Positions 31,615 to 40,474 of a DNA stretch of 64,000 bases are shown piece by piece. This stretch comes from Streptomyces cinnamoneus (GTDB taxonomy: Bacteria > Actinomycetota > Actinomycetes > Streptomycetales > Streptomycetaceae), in assembly GCF_014650495.1 (NCBI RefSeq), contig NZ_BMVB01000015.1, positions 34,976 to 98,975 of the forward strand. Direction: 5' to 3'. Below the pieces are notes generated by a model, which worked only from the letters and a program-made list of their open reading frames with translations, had not been told where the DNA came from and ran no database searches. The position numbers and the translations under genes were made by a program. The first letter of the stretch is position 1. Each line of letters starts with the position of its first letter.

Positions 31615-33102
31615 CTAGGCCGCCGTCGTCAGCTCCTCCCGGTGGCGCAGCCGCACCGGCTCCGTCCCGTCCTCGTTGTGCCGCGCCGCCCATACCTCCA
31701 GTGCGGTGCGGCACGCGTGGTCGAGGTGGCGCAGGCCGGAGAGGTCGAGCTCCAGCGGGCGGTCGCGGGGCAGGGCGTGGAGGGTGTCCAGGAGCGGGGG
31801 CAGCCGGAGGAAGGTGGCGTTGCCGGTCAGGGTGACCAGCACCCGGCCGTCCGTCCTGTCGTCGACGGCGACGCCGACCTTGGAGGTCTCCCACGCCGAC
31901 TTCACGACCGCGAGCAGCAGGCCGAGCACCACGCCCTCGAACATGCTGGTGGTCACGATCGCGACGGCCGTGACGCCCAGGATCACCGCCTCGCCGCGGT
32001 GCTCGCGCCACAGCGGCACGAGGTCCTTGACCGGTACGAGCTTGCAGCCCGCGTGGACCAGCACGCCGGCCAGGGCGGCCAGCGGGATGAAGCCGATGGC
32101 GACCGGCAGCAGCACCGCGAACAGCAGCAGCCACACGCCGTGCAGCACCCGGGAGAGCGAGGTGCGGGCGCCGGCCTGGACGTTGGCGGCGCTGCGCACG
32201 ATGACCGCGGTCATCGGCAGGGCGCCGAGGACGCCGCAGACGGTGTTGCCGACGCCCTGGGCCATCAGCTCCCTGTCGTAGTCCGTGGACGGGCCGTCGT
32301 GCATGCGGTCGACCGCTGCGGCACTGAACAGCGACTCCGCCGAGGCGATCAGGGTGAAGGCGAGGACCGTGCCCAGGGCGGCGACGCTACCCAGGCTCGT
32401 CATGTCGTTCAGGCCGGGCGGCTGGATGGCGTCGATCAGGCCGCGCACCTCGACGCTGGCGACGTCCAGGCCGCCCGCGGCGGTCACGGCCGTGGCCAGG
32501 GCGACGGCCACCAGCGGGGCCGGTACCAGCTGGGCCTTCGCCGGGAGCTTCTTCCACAGCACCAGCACGGCGATGGTCCCGGCGCCGACCGCGAAGGAGA
32601 CCAGCGCGTCCCGGTCGGTGACGACGTCCGCGACCAGTCCCGGTATGCCGGCGATCTTCTCGACGCCGGAGCGCGGCTGCCGGACCCCGGCCATCGTGTA
32701 CAGCTGGCCGAACAGCAGGACGAGCCCGATGCCGGCGAGCATGCCCTGGACGACGGCGACGGAGATCGCTCTGAACCAGCGGCCGAACTTCAGGACGCCC
32801 AGGGCGAGTTGCAGCAGCCCGGTGACGAGGACGATGGCGCCGAGGGTGCCGAGCCCGAACTCCCGCACGGCTTCGAAGACGAGCACGGTGAGACCGGCCG
32901 CCGGGCCGCTGACCTGGAAGGTGCTGCCGGGCAGGGCGCCGACGACCAGGCCGCCGACGATGCCGGTGATCAGTCCGAGCTCGGCCGGCACGCCGGAGGC
33001 GACGGCGACGCCGACGCACAGCGGGAGGGCGACCAGGAAGACGACGAGCGACGCGAGTGCGTCACGCCGCAGGGCGGGAGGGTCTTTGAGGGTGGAGAAC
33101 AT
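31615..33102 (-). CDS. SulP-family anion transporter (probable bicarbonate/sulfate) with STAS domain
   Basis: 495-residue membrane transporter of the SulP/SLC26 family. About 11-12 helices follow MFSTLKDPPALRRDALASLV, with the family pattern LPGSTFQVSGPAAGLTVLVF and FTLIASAESLFSAAAVDRM. A C-terminal STAS domain runs from about 410 (GRVLVTLTGNATFLRLPPLL). The gene lies 74 bp downstream of a beta-carbonic anhydrase in the same direction. That pairing points to bicarbonate uptake feeding carboxylases rather than sulfate uptake, though sulfate cannot be excluded. Confidence 0.88.
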   Translation of the reverse strand: MFSTLKDPPALRRDALASLVVFLVALPLCVGVAVASGVPAELGLITGIVGGLVVGALPGSTFQVSGPAAGLTVLVFEAVREFGLGTLGAIVLVTGLLQLALGVLKFGRWFRAISVAVVQGMLAGIGLVLLFGQLYTMAGVRQPRSGVEKIAGIPGLVADVVTDRDALVSFAVGAGTIAVLVLWKKLPAKAQLVPAPLVAVALATAVTAAGGLDVASVEVRGLIDAIQPPGLNDMTSLGSVAALGTVLAFTLIASAESLFSAAAVDRMHDGPSTDYDRELMAQGVGNTVCGVLGALPMTAVIVRSAANVQAGARTSLSRVLHGVWLLLFAVLLPVAIGFIPLAALAGVLVHAGCKLVPVKDLVPLWREHRGEAVILGVTAVAIVTTSMFEGVVLGLLLAVVKSAWETSKVGVAVDDRTDGRVLVTLTGNATFLRLPPLLDTLHALPRDRPLELDLSGLRHLDHACRTALEVWAARHNEDGTEPVRLRHREELTTAA

Positions 33103-33176
33103 GGTTGAGGGTTCCTTGTGATTCAAGGTGTCGTGCACGGCGGAGTGCTGAGCGATGCTTCGCTGGAAACCGCTTG

Positions 33177-33788
33177 CTACAGCGGCCCGAACGAGCGGCC
33201 GCCGCCGGGCCGGTGCGCCCTGACCGCACCGGTGTGTACCTCGTAGTACCAGGCGTGAAGGGACAGCAGCCCTTCCGCCATGCGTTCGCGCACGCACGGG
33301 TAGGCGCGCAGCCGTTCGAGCTGGGCCACCGCGTGGTGCTGCACGGCATCGGCCATGTCGGCCGAAACGGGGGCCGGTTGACTCCGCGGGGCCCGCACGG
33401 CCCGCGGTACGGCGCGCTCCAGCCAGCCCCGCACGGCGGGGGCGGAGGAGAGGTCGTCGTCCTGCACGATGGCGGTCACCGCGCCGCAGTGGGAGTGACC
33501 GCAGACGATGATGTCGCGGACGCCCAGGACGCGCACGGCGTACTCGATGGTGGCCGTCTCCCCGGCCGGGTGGTCGTGGTGGTACTCGGGCACGATGTTG
33601 CCCGCCGTACGGAGCTCGAAGAGTTCGCCGGGGCGTGCGCCCGTGATGAGGGACGGCACGACGCGCGAGTCGGAACAGCTGATGAACAGCACCTCGGGCG
33701 ACTGTCCGGCCTCCAGGGCGCGGAAGCTCTCGGCGTTCTCGGCGACGTGACTCGCGAAGGATCGGGCGTTGTCGATGAGCGACTTCAT
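33177..33788 (-). CDS. Beta-class carbonic anhydrase
   Basis: 203-residue zinc enzyme interconverting CO2 and bicarbonate. The active site is visible: C38-S-D40-S-R42 plus H98 and C101 (CGHSHCGA), the usual Cys2His zinc ligands with the Asp-Arg dyad. The ATG at 33788 follows GGAGG at good spacing. It is first in an operon with the SulP transporter. The two probably act as a bicarbonate supply unit. Confidence 0.93.
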   Translation of the reverse strand: MKSLIDNARSFASHVAENAESFRALEAGQSPEVLFISCSDSRVVPSLITGARPGELFELRTAGNIVPEYHHDHPAGETATIEYAVRVLGVRDIIVCGHSHCGAVTAIVQDDDLSSAPAVRGWLERAVPRAVRAPRSQPAPVSADMADAVQHHAVAQLERLRAYPCVRERMAEGLLSLHAWYYEVHTGAVRAHRPGGGRSFGPL

Positions 33789-34198
33789 GGTGGCCTGCCT
33801 CCTGCGTCTCGCGGTTCGGGACGCGGTGTGGTCGGGTCGGGTCATGTGGATCGGCATTGCCTGGTTCGGGCGCCACTGCAACGGGGCGCCGGCGGCCGCC
33901 GGTCCGATTCTCCGGTGCGGCCGCGACGAACACTTTACCCACACATTACTTGTTGATGACAGACTTTATTTTCCTCAAACAGGGCGCATAGAGGGGCACT
34001 TGCGCCCCGCACGGCGCCCAACGCGCCCCACCGTCGCAAGCCCCCCGCGCACGGTTCGGACGGAGTTCAACCATCCGAATCCGTGACCCGCCACGGGTGT
34101 TGCCGTTCCGATATGCGGATGGGGGGTGACGTCCGGAGGCCGCCTCCCCTAAATTCCTGCGCATTGCACAAGTGATCGCTCAGGGGACGGAGTCACGC
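33789..34198. promoter_or_regulatory. Divergent promoter region between carbonic anhydrase and DUF3311 genes
   Basis: 410 bp without a gene. The stretch around 33935-33985 is markedly AT-rich (TTACTTGTTGATGACAGAC) and is the likely promoter area for one or both sides. No repeat or operator stands out. Confidence 0.45.
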
Positions 34199-34480
34199 AT
34201 GTCGGAACCACCCGCTCAACCACCGGGGAGCAGCACCGGGCCGGCCGTCAGCCTGCCGCTGGTCGTCGCCGGCGTGTGCCTGGCGCTGCCGTTCGCGGCG
34301 ATGCTCTGGGTCGACTCCTACTCCCGGCTCACCCCGGCCTTCATCGGCATTCCGTTCTTCTACTGGTACCAGATGCTGTGGGTGGTCGTCTCGACGCTCC
34401 TCACCGTCACCGCCTACGTCATCGTCCGCCGTCACGAACGGCGGCGCACCCGTGCTCACGAGGGGGGTGAGTCCCGGTGA
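34199..34480 (+). CDS. DUF3311 small membrane protein
   Basis: 93-residue protein with two membrane helices (LPLVVAGVCLALPFAAML and YWYQMLWVVVSTLLTVTAYV) separated by an aromatic loop (SYSRLTPAFIGIPFFYW), typical of DUF3311. These proteins are encoded directly upstream of sodium:solute symporters and probably are small subunits or assembly partners. The ATG at 34199 follows GGGGACGGAG. The stop overlaps the GTG of the symporter gene. Confidence 0.88.
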   Translation: MSEPPAQPPGSSTGPAVSLPLVVAGVCLALPFAAMLWVDSYSRLTPAFIGIPFFYWYQMLWVVVSTLLTVTAYVIVRRHERRRTRAHEGGESR

Positions 34481-36108
34481 AGGACGGCGTGAACGGTGTC
34501 GCGCTCACCGTCTTCATCGTCTTCTTCCTCGCCGTCACCGTGATGGGCTTCATGGCCTCGAAGTGGCGGCGCGCGGAGAACGCGAACAATCTTGACGAAT
34601 GGGGGCTCGGCGGCCGTTCCTTCGGCACCTGGGTCACCTGGTTCCTGCTGGGCGGCGACCTCTATACCGCTTATACGTTCGTCGCCGTCCCGGCGGCCAT
34701 TTACGCGGGCGGCGCGGCGGGCTTCTTCGCGGTGCCCTACACGATCCTCTGCTATCCGCTGGTGTTCACCTTCCTGCCCCGGCTCTGGTCGGTCTCCCAC
34801 AAGCACGGCTATGTGACCTCCTCGGACTTCGTCCGGGGCCGTTTCGGCTCCAAGGGCCTCTCGCTCGCCCTCGCGCTGACCGGAATCCTGGCCACGATGC
34901 CGTACATCGCCCTGCAACTGGTCGGCATACAGGCCGTTCTGGACGTGATGGGCGTGGGCGGCGGCGAGAACACCAACTGGTTCGTGAAGGACCTGCCGCT
35001 GCTGATCGCCTTCGGCGTGCTCGCGGCCTACACCTATTCCTCCGGGCTGCGCGCGCCCGCGCTGATCGCCTTCGTCAAGGACACCTTGATCTACATCGTG
35101 ATCATCGTGGCGATCGTCTACATCCCGATCAAGCTCGGCGGCTTCGACGACATCTTCGCGAAGGCCGGTCACGCGTTCGCGGCCGAAAACCCGGCAACCG
35201 GAAAACCGCGCGGATCGCTCGTCACCGCCCCGCAGGCGCAGTGGGCGTACGCGACCCTCGCCCTCGGCTCGGCGATGGCCCTCTTCCTCTATCCGCACTC
35301 CGTGACGGCGGTGCTCTCCAGCCGCAGCCGCAACGTCATCCGTCGCAACACCACCATCCTTCCCCTCTACTCCCTGATGCTGGGGCTGCTGGCGATGCTC
35401 GGCTTCATGGCGATCGCCGCCGGGGTGAAGGTCAAGAACGGCCAGCTGGCCATCCCGCAGCTGTTCGAGGACATGTTCCCGGACTGGTTCACGGGCGTGG
35501 CCTTCGCGGCCATCGGCATCGGCGCGCTCGTACCGGCCGCCATCATGTCGATCGCCGCCGCAAATCTCTTCACGCGCAACATCTACAAGGACTTCCTCAA
35601 ACCGGACGCCTCGCCCGAACACGAGGCGAAGGTCTCCAAGCTCGCATCGCTCCTCGTCAAGGTCGGCGCCCTCGTTTTCGTCCTGACCATGGACAAAACG
35701 GTCGCCATCAACTTCCAGCTGCTCGGTGGCATCTGGATCCTGCAGACCGTGCCCGCGCTCGTGGGCGGGCTCTTCACCCGCTGGTGCCACCGCTGGGCGC
35801 TGCTCGCAGGCTGGGCCGTCGGCATGACGTACGGGACGTGGCGGGCGTACGACACCCCGAGCGCCACCCAGGATCACTTCGGGAACACCAACCTCATCCC
35901 TCTCATCGGCGAGAAGGGGTACATCGGACTCACGGCGTTCGTCCTCAATGTGATCGTCGTCATCGTCGCCACGTTCGTCCTGAAGGCCCTGAAGGCGCCC
36001 GACGGGGCCGACCAGACGAAGCCGTCGGACTACACGGCCGACGCCGGCGACCCGGGCGTCCGCACGGACCTCCCCCCGGCCACCGTGGGAGCCCCCGGCG
36101 GGCACTGA
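34477..36108 (+). CDS. Sodium:solute symporter family permease (monocarboxylate type)
   Basis: 543-residue SSS-family transporter with about 13 membrane helices. It begins VALTVFIVFFLAVTVMGFMA and contains the SSS core segments DEWGLGGRSFGTWVTWFLLG and ALGSAMALFLYPHSVTAVLS. Together with the upstream DUF3311 protein it resembles MctP-type monocarboxylate (lactate, pyruvate, acetate) permeases. The exact substrate is not visible. GTG start, 4-nt overlap with DUF3311, and a terminator downstream. Confidence 0.9.
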   Translation: MKDGVNGVALTVFIVFFLAVTVMGFMASKWRRAENANNLDEWGLGGRSFGTWVTWFLLGGDLYTAYTFVAVPAAIYAGGAAGFFAVPYTILCYPLVFTFLPRLWSVSHKHGYVTSSDFVRGRFGSKGLSLALALTGILATMPYIALQLVGIQAVLDVMGVGGGENTNWFVKDLPLLIAFGVLAAYTYSSGLRAPALIAFVKDTLIYIVIIVAIVYIPIKLGGFDDIFAKAGHAFAAENPATGKPRGSLVTAPQAQWAYATLALGSAMALFLYPHSVTAVLSSRSRNVIRRNTTILPLYSLMLGLLAMLGFMAIAAGVKVKNGQLAIPQLFEDMFPDWFTGVAFAAIGIGALVPAAIMSIAAANLFTRNIYKDFLKPDASPEHEAKVSKLASLLVKVGALVFVLTMDKTVAINFQLLGGIWILQTVPALVGGLFTRWCHRWALLAGWAVGMTYGTWRAYDTPSATQDHFGNTNLIPLIGEKGYIGLTAFVLNVIVVIVATFVLKALKAPDGADQTKPSDYTADAGDPGVRTDLPPATVGAPGGH

Positions 36109-36125
36109 CCCACCCCCTCCACCCG

Positions 36126-36166
36126 AGGGCCGTCACACCCCCGCCAGGGGGCGTGACGGCCCTTTC
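36126..36166 (+). terminator. Terminator after the SSS permease gene
   Basis: An 11-bp outer stem (36126-36136 with 36153-36163), one mismatch, a 5-bp inner stem and a 4-nt loop, followed by TTT. Confidence 0.8.
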
Positions 36167-36257
36167 CGCTTGCCCGCCGGGAGGCGTCCGTTAGCACATT
36201 CCGCGACCGGCTCATGACGGGACGACACAACATGTGGGGGCGCGTACGAGGCCCGGC

Positions 36258-36400
36258 ACTAGATGTATGCTCGTCCTCGCTGTCGTCGCAGGGGAATCCG
36301 GTGGAAATCCGGAACTGTCCCGCAACGGTGTATGTGTGCGCATATACCCAGTGCACCCGAAGTCCGAGGACCTGCCGGCAGCAGCGTCCGCCACCGAGCC
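36258..36400 (+). ncRNA. Cobalamin (B12) riboswitch upstream of nrdA
   Basis: The conserved core reads GGGGAATCCGGTGGAAATCC from 36291, followed by GGAACTGTCCCGCAAC, matching the cobalamin riboswitch consensus. The B12 box AGTCCGAGGACCTGCC follows at 36361-36376. The ends are approximate. About 160 nt separate it from the nrdA start. In S. coelicolor a B12 riboswitch lowers class Ia reductase expression when B12-dependent class II NrdJ can work, and the same logic is expected here. Confidence 0.92.
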
Positions 36401-36558
36401 TGCCCTGGGCTCGGCTATGGGCGTTGAATTCGTCCGGGCCCCGCGGGTTGGGCCGACGGGACGCCTACGCGTCATGCCCCGGTGCAAGCGGCATGCCCGT
36501 ACGCGACCGTCGCGCTCTCCCGCCCGGCCCACCCCAGCCGAGCGAGGGAGAGCCACAC

Positions 36559-38949
36559 GTGACCATCGCGCCCGCCGAACCGGTCTCAGAGAACGCGGAA
36601 GCGACCGGCGGTCCCGGGACCGCGCTGCTGCGCACCCTGACCGATCTCACCGCAGACCTTCCCGCCACCGACCCGGGCAAGGTCGCCGCCGCAGCACTGC
36701 GCGGCCGCAGCGCCGCCTCGGACGAGGCGGAGCTGCGCTCCCTCGCCACCGAGGCCGCCGCCGGCCTGATCGCCGAGGAGCCGGAGTACTCCCGCCTCGC
36801 CGCCCGGCTGCTCACCCTCGCCATCGCCGACGAGGCGGCCGGCCAGGGCGCGACGTCCTTCTCCGCCTCGGTGGCCGTCGGCCACCGCGAGGGCCTCATC
36901 GCGGACGAGACCGCCGCCTTCGTGGCCACGCACGCCGAGCGCCTGGACGCCCTGGTGGCGAAGGCCCTCTCCGACGGCGCCGACGACCGCTTCGGCTACT
37001 TCGGCCTGCGCACCCTGCACAGCCGCTACCTGCTGCGCCACCCGATCCACCGCGACGTGATCGAGACCCCGCAGCACTTCCTGCTGCGCGTGGCCTGCGG
37101 CCTCGCCGAGGACCACTCCGAGCGGGCGCTGGAGGACGTCGCGGAGCTGTACCGCCTGACGAGCACGCTCTCCTACCTGCCCTCCTCCCCCACGCTCTTC
37201 AACTCCGGCACCCGCCACCCGCAGATGTCGTCCTGCTACCTGCTGGACTCCCCGCTGGACGAGCTGGACTCGATCTACGACCGCTACCACCAGGTGGCGC
37301 GCCTGTCGAAGCACGCGGGCGGCATCGGCCTGTCGTACTCGCGCATCCGCTCCCGCGGCTCGCTGATCCGCGGCACCAACGGCCACTCCAACGGCATCGT
37401 GCCGTTCCTGCGCACCCTCGACGCCTCCGTCGCGGCCGTCAACCAGGGCGGCCGGCGCAAGGGCGCGGCCTGCGTCTACCTGGAGACCTGGCACGCGGAC
37501 ATCGAGGAGTTCCTGGAGCTCCGCGACAACACCGGTGAGGAGGCCCGCCGCACCCACAACCTCAACATCGCGCACTGGATCCCGGACGAGTTCATGCGCC
37601 GCGTCGAGGCCGACGCCGACTGGTCGCTCTTCTCCCCCGCCGACACCCCGGACCTGGTCGACCTCTACGGCGACGAGTTCGACGCCGCCTACCGCGCCTA
37701 CGAGGCCGCCGGCAAGGCCGTCAAGCAGGTCCCGGCCCGCGTGCTGTACGCCCGCATGATGCGTACCCTCGCGCAGACCGGCAACGGCTGGATGACCTTC
37801 AAGGACGCCGCCAACCGCACGGCCAACCAGACGGCCGAGAAGGGCGCGGTCGTCCACTCCTCGAACCTCTGCACCGAGATCCTCGAGGTCACGAACGACG
37901 GCGAGACCGCGGTCTGCAACCTGGGCTCGGTCAACCTGGCCCAGCACCTCGGCGCCGACGGCGAGATGGACTGGGAGAAGCTCGACCGTACGGTCCGTAC
38001 GGCCGTCACCTTCCTCGACCGCGTCGTGGACATCAACTTCTACCCGACCGAGCAGGCCGGCAGCTCCAACAGCCGCTGGCGCCCGGTGGGCCTGGGCCTC
38101 ATGGGCCTGCAGGACGTCTTCTTCCGCCTGCGCCTGCCCTTCGACTCGGCCGAGGCGAAGGAGCTGTCGACCCGCATCTCCGAGCGGATCATGCTCGCGG
38201 CGTACGAGGCGTCCGCCGACCTCGCCGAGCGGCACGGCCCGCACCCGGCGTGGGAGGCCACCCGCACCGCCCGCGGCGTGCTGCACCCCGACCACTACCC
38301 GAACGCGGTGGCCGGCTGGGCGGACCGCTGGGAGGCGCTGCGCGCCCGCATCGCCACCGTCGGCATGCGCAACTCGCTGCTGCTGGCGATCGCCCCGACG
38401 GCGACCATCGCCTCCATCGCGGGCGTCTACGAGTGCATCGAGCCGCAGGTCTCCAACCTCTTCAAGCGCGAAACGCTCTCGGGCGAGTTCCTGCAGGTCA
38501 ACACCTACCTGGTGGACGACCTGAAGAAGCTCGGCGTGTGGGACCGCACCACCCGCGACGCGATGACCGACGCCAACGGCTCGATCCAGGACATGAAGTG
38601 GATCCCGCAGGAGGTGCGCGACCTCTACCGCACCGCCTGGGAGATCCCGCAGCGCGCCCTGATCGACATGGCCGCGGCCCGGACGCCGTACCTGGACCAG
38701 AGCCAGTCGCTGAACCTCTTCATGGCCTCGCCCACCATCGGCAAGCTCAGCTCGATGTACGCGTACGCCTGGAAGCAGGGCATCAAGACGACGTACTACC
38801 TGCGCTCCCGCCCGGCGACCCGGATCGCCCGCGCCGCGTCCGGCTCCGGCACCCCCGCCGCCACCATCCCCGTGCAGCAGGCCGCGCCCGACGCGGACGC
38901 CATCGCCTGCTCCCTTGAGAACCCCGAGTCCTGCGAGGCATGCCAGTGA
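36559..38949 (+). CDS. nrdA: Ribonucleoside-diphosphate reductase class Ia, alpha subunit
   Basis: 796-residue catalytic subunit reducing NDPs to dNDPs. Active-site residues are in place: C226 (SSCYL) and C453 (AVCNLGS) form the redox pair and C438 the thiyl radical site in NLCTE. The C-terminal CEAC pair, two residues from the end, passes electrons from thioredoxin. The GTG at 36559 follows GAGGGAGAG. Its stop overlaps the nrdB start by 10 nt. Control is by the upstream B12 riboswitch. The nrdS regulator of the S. coelicolor operon is not seen downstream. Confidence 0.94.
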   Translation: MTIAPAEPVSENAEATGGPGTALLRTLTDLTADLPATDPGKVAAAALRGRSAASDEAELRSLATEAAAGLIAEEPEYSRLAARLLTLAIADEAAGQGATSFSASVAVGHREGLIADETAAFVATHAERLDALVAKALSDGADDRFGYFGLRTLHSRYLLRHPIHRDVIETPQHFLLRVACGLAEDHSERALEDVAELYRLTSTLSYLPSSPTLFNSGTRHPQMSSCYLLDSPLDELDSIYDRYHQVARLSKHAGGIGLSYSRIRSRGSLIRGTNGHSNGIVPFLRTLDASVAAVNQGGRRKGAACVYLETWHADIEEFLELRDNTGEEARRTHNLNIAHWIPDEFMRRVEADADWSLFSPADTPDLVDLYGDEFDAAYRAYEAAGKAVKQVPARVLYARMMRTLAQTGNGWMTFKDAANRTANQTAEKGAVVHSSNLCTEILEVTNDGETAVCNLGSVNLAQHLGADGEMDWEKLDRTVRTAVTFLDRVVDINFYPTEQAGSSNSRWRPVGLGLMGLQDVFFRLRLPFDSAEAKELSTRISERIMLAAYEASADLAERHGPHPAWEATRTARGVLHPDHYPNAVAGWADRWEALRARIATVGMRNSLLLAIAPTATIASIAGVYECIEPQVSNLFKRETLSGEFLQVNTYLVDDLKKLGVWDRTTRDAMTDANGSIQDMKWIPQEVRDLYRTAWEIPQRALIDMAAARTPYLDQSQSLNLFMASPTIGKLSSMYAYAWKQGIKTTYYLRSRPATRIARAASGSGTPAATIPVQQAAPDADAIACSLENPESCEACQ

Positions 38950-39962
38950 CCGCCCCCGTCCAGAAGAACCTGCTCGACCCGGGCTTCGAGCTGACCCTGC
39001 GCCCGATGCGGTACCCAGACTTCTACGACCGCTACCGCGACGCGATCAAGAACACCTGGACCGTCGAGGAGGTCGACCTCCACTCGGACGTCGCCGACCT
39101 CGCCAAGCTGTCCCCGGGCGAGCAGCACATGATCGGCCGCCTGGTCGCGTTCTTCGCGACCGGCGACTCGATCGTGGCGAACAACCTCGTGCTGACGCTG
39201 TACAAGCACATCAACTCCCCCGAGGCGCGGCTGTACCTGTCGCGGCAGCTCTTCGAGGAGGCCGTGCACGTCCAGTTCTACTTGACGCTGCTCGACACCT
39301 ACCTGCCCGACCCGGACGAGCGCGCGGCCGCGTTCGACGCGGTGGAGAACATCCCCTCCATCCGCGACAAGGCGCAGTTCTGCTTCAAGTGGATCAACGA
39401 GGTCGAGAAGATCGACCGGCTGGAGACGAAGGCCGACCGCCGTCGCTTCCTGCTCAACCTGATCTGCTTCGCCGCGTGCATCGAGGGCCTGTTCTTCTAC
39501 GGCGCCTTCGCCTACGTGTACTGGTTCCGCAGCCGCGGCCTGCTGCACGGCCTGGCGACCGGCACCAACTGGGTCTTCCGCGACGAGACCATGCACATGA
39601 ACTTCGCGTTCGAGGTCGTGGACACCGTCCGCCAGGAGGAGCCCGAGCTCTTCGACGACGAGCTCCAGCAGCAGGTCACCGACATGCTGAAGGAGGCCGT
39701 CGAGGCGGAGCTGCAGTTCGGCCGTGACCTGTGCGGCGAGGGCCTGCCGGGCATGAACACCGAGTCCATGCGCGAGTACCTCCAGTGCGTGGCCGACCAG
39801 CGCCTGCAGCGCCTGGGCTTCGCCCCGGTCTTCGGCTCGGAGAACCCGTTCTCCTTCATGGAGCTGCAGAACGTCCAGGAGCTGACCAACTTCTTCGAGC
39901 GCCGCGCGTCCGCGTACCAGGTGGCGGTCGAGGGCACGGTCGCCTTCGACGACGAGTTCTGA
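38940..39962 (+). CDS. nrdB: Ribonucleoside-diphosphate reductase class Ia, beta subunit
   Basis: 340-residue ferritin-like radical subunit. The iron-ligand helix FEEAVHVQFY gives E107 and H110 with the radical Tyr114 four residues on, placing it in the tyrosyl-radical class. Further ligands lie in CIEGLFF and DETMHMNFA. The end AFDDEF serves NrdA docking. The start is the ATG at 38940, or a GTG at 38946 that would give a GTGA overlap. Co-transcribed with nrdA. Confidence 0.94.
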   Translation: MPVTAPVQKNLLDPGFELTLRPMRYPDFYDRYRDAIKNTWTVEEVDLHSDVADLAKLSPGEQHMIGRLVAFFATGDSIVANNLVLTLYKHINSPEARLYLSRQLFEEAVHVQFYLTLLDTYLPDPDERAAAFDAVENIPSIRDKAQFCFKWINEVEKIDRLETKADRRRFLLNLICFAACIEGLFFYGAFAYVYWFRSRGLLHGLATGTNWVFRDETMHMNFAFEVVDTVRQEEPELFDDELQQQVTDMLKEAVEAELQFGRDLCGEGLPGMNTESMREYLQCVADQRLQRLGFAPVFGSENPFSFMELQNVQELTNFFERRASAYQVAVEGTVAFDDEF

Positions 39963-39994
39963 TGATCCAGGCGGGCTAATTCCGCCGGCACGTC

Positions 39995-40057
39995 GCATCG
40001 CGTGTCTCCCGTCCGGGAACCCACAGCGGGTCCGGACGAACGGGAGGCACGCGATGC
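39995..40057 (+). promoter_or_regulatory. Hairpin covering the ribosome-binding site and start codon of the YCII gene
   Basis: 39995-40012 pairs with 40040-40057 over 18 nt (17 Watson-Crick, one G-U). A smaller stem lies inside. The right arm contains the GGGAGG ribosome-binding site and the ATG at 40054, so the folded RNA would block initiation. Confidence 0.65.
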
Positions 40058-40416
40058 CGCGTTTCATGATGATCGTCAAGGCGAGCGAGGACTCCGAGGC
40101 CGGCGTGCTGCCGACCCGGGAGCTGATCGCCGAGATGGGGCAGTACAACGACCAGCTGGTCGAGGCCGGGGCGTGGCTCACGGGCGACGGCCTGCGTCCC
40201 ACGTCCGACGGCGCGCGGGTGACGTACTCCGACGGCGCGCCCGTGGTCACGGAGGGGCCCTTCGGCCCGGCGAAGGACCTGGTCGCCGGCTTCTGGGTCA
40301 TCCGGGCCCAGTCCATGGACGAGGCCCTGGAGTGGGCCCGGCGCATCCCCTTCCGGGAGGGCGAGGTCGAGGTGCGCCGGCTCTTCGAGGCCGACGACTT
40401 CCCGGCCCAGCCGTAG
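40054..40416 (+). CDS. YCII-related (DGPF) domain protein
   Basis: 120-residue protein of the YCII/DGPF family. The hallmark motifs are MPRFMMIVKASED at the start, SDGAPVVTEGPFGPAKDLVAGF in the middle (the DG-PF region) and EVRRLFEADDF at the end. Relatives are small dimeric ferredoxin-fold proteins of uncertain function, sometimes tied to extracytoplasmic sigma factors. A strong hairpin overlaps its start codon, and a bidirectional terminator follows. It may be read as the distal cistron of nrdAB. Confidence 0.88.
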   Translation: MPRFMMIVKASEDSEAGVLPTRELIAEMGQYNDQLVEAGAWLTGDGLRPTSDGARVTYSDGAPVVTEGPFGPAKDLVAGFWVIRAQSMDEALEWARRIPFREGEVEVRRLFEADDFPAQP

Positions 40417-40417
40417 G

Positions 40418-40461
40418 ACGCGTGTGGGGGGCGCTCCCGTAGGAGCGCCCCCCACACGCGT
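40418..40461. terminator. Bidirectional terminator between the YCII and deformylase genes
   Basis: Perfect 20-bp inverted repeat, 40418-40437 with 40442-40461, loop CGTA, between convergent genes. Confidence 0.88.
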
Positions 40462-40474
40462 GGTGCGACGAGGG

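Noticed and set aside
33769..34086. Plus-strand open frame between carbonic anhydrase and DUF3311
   Set aside because: Partly antisense to the carbonic anhydrase gene, no ribosome-binding site, no domain and irregular codon use.
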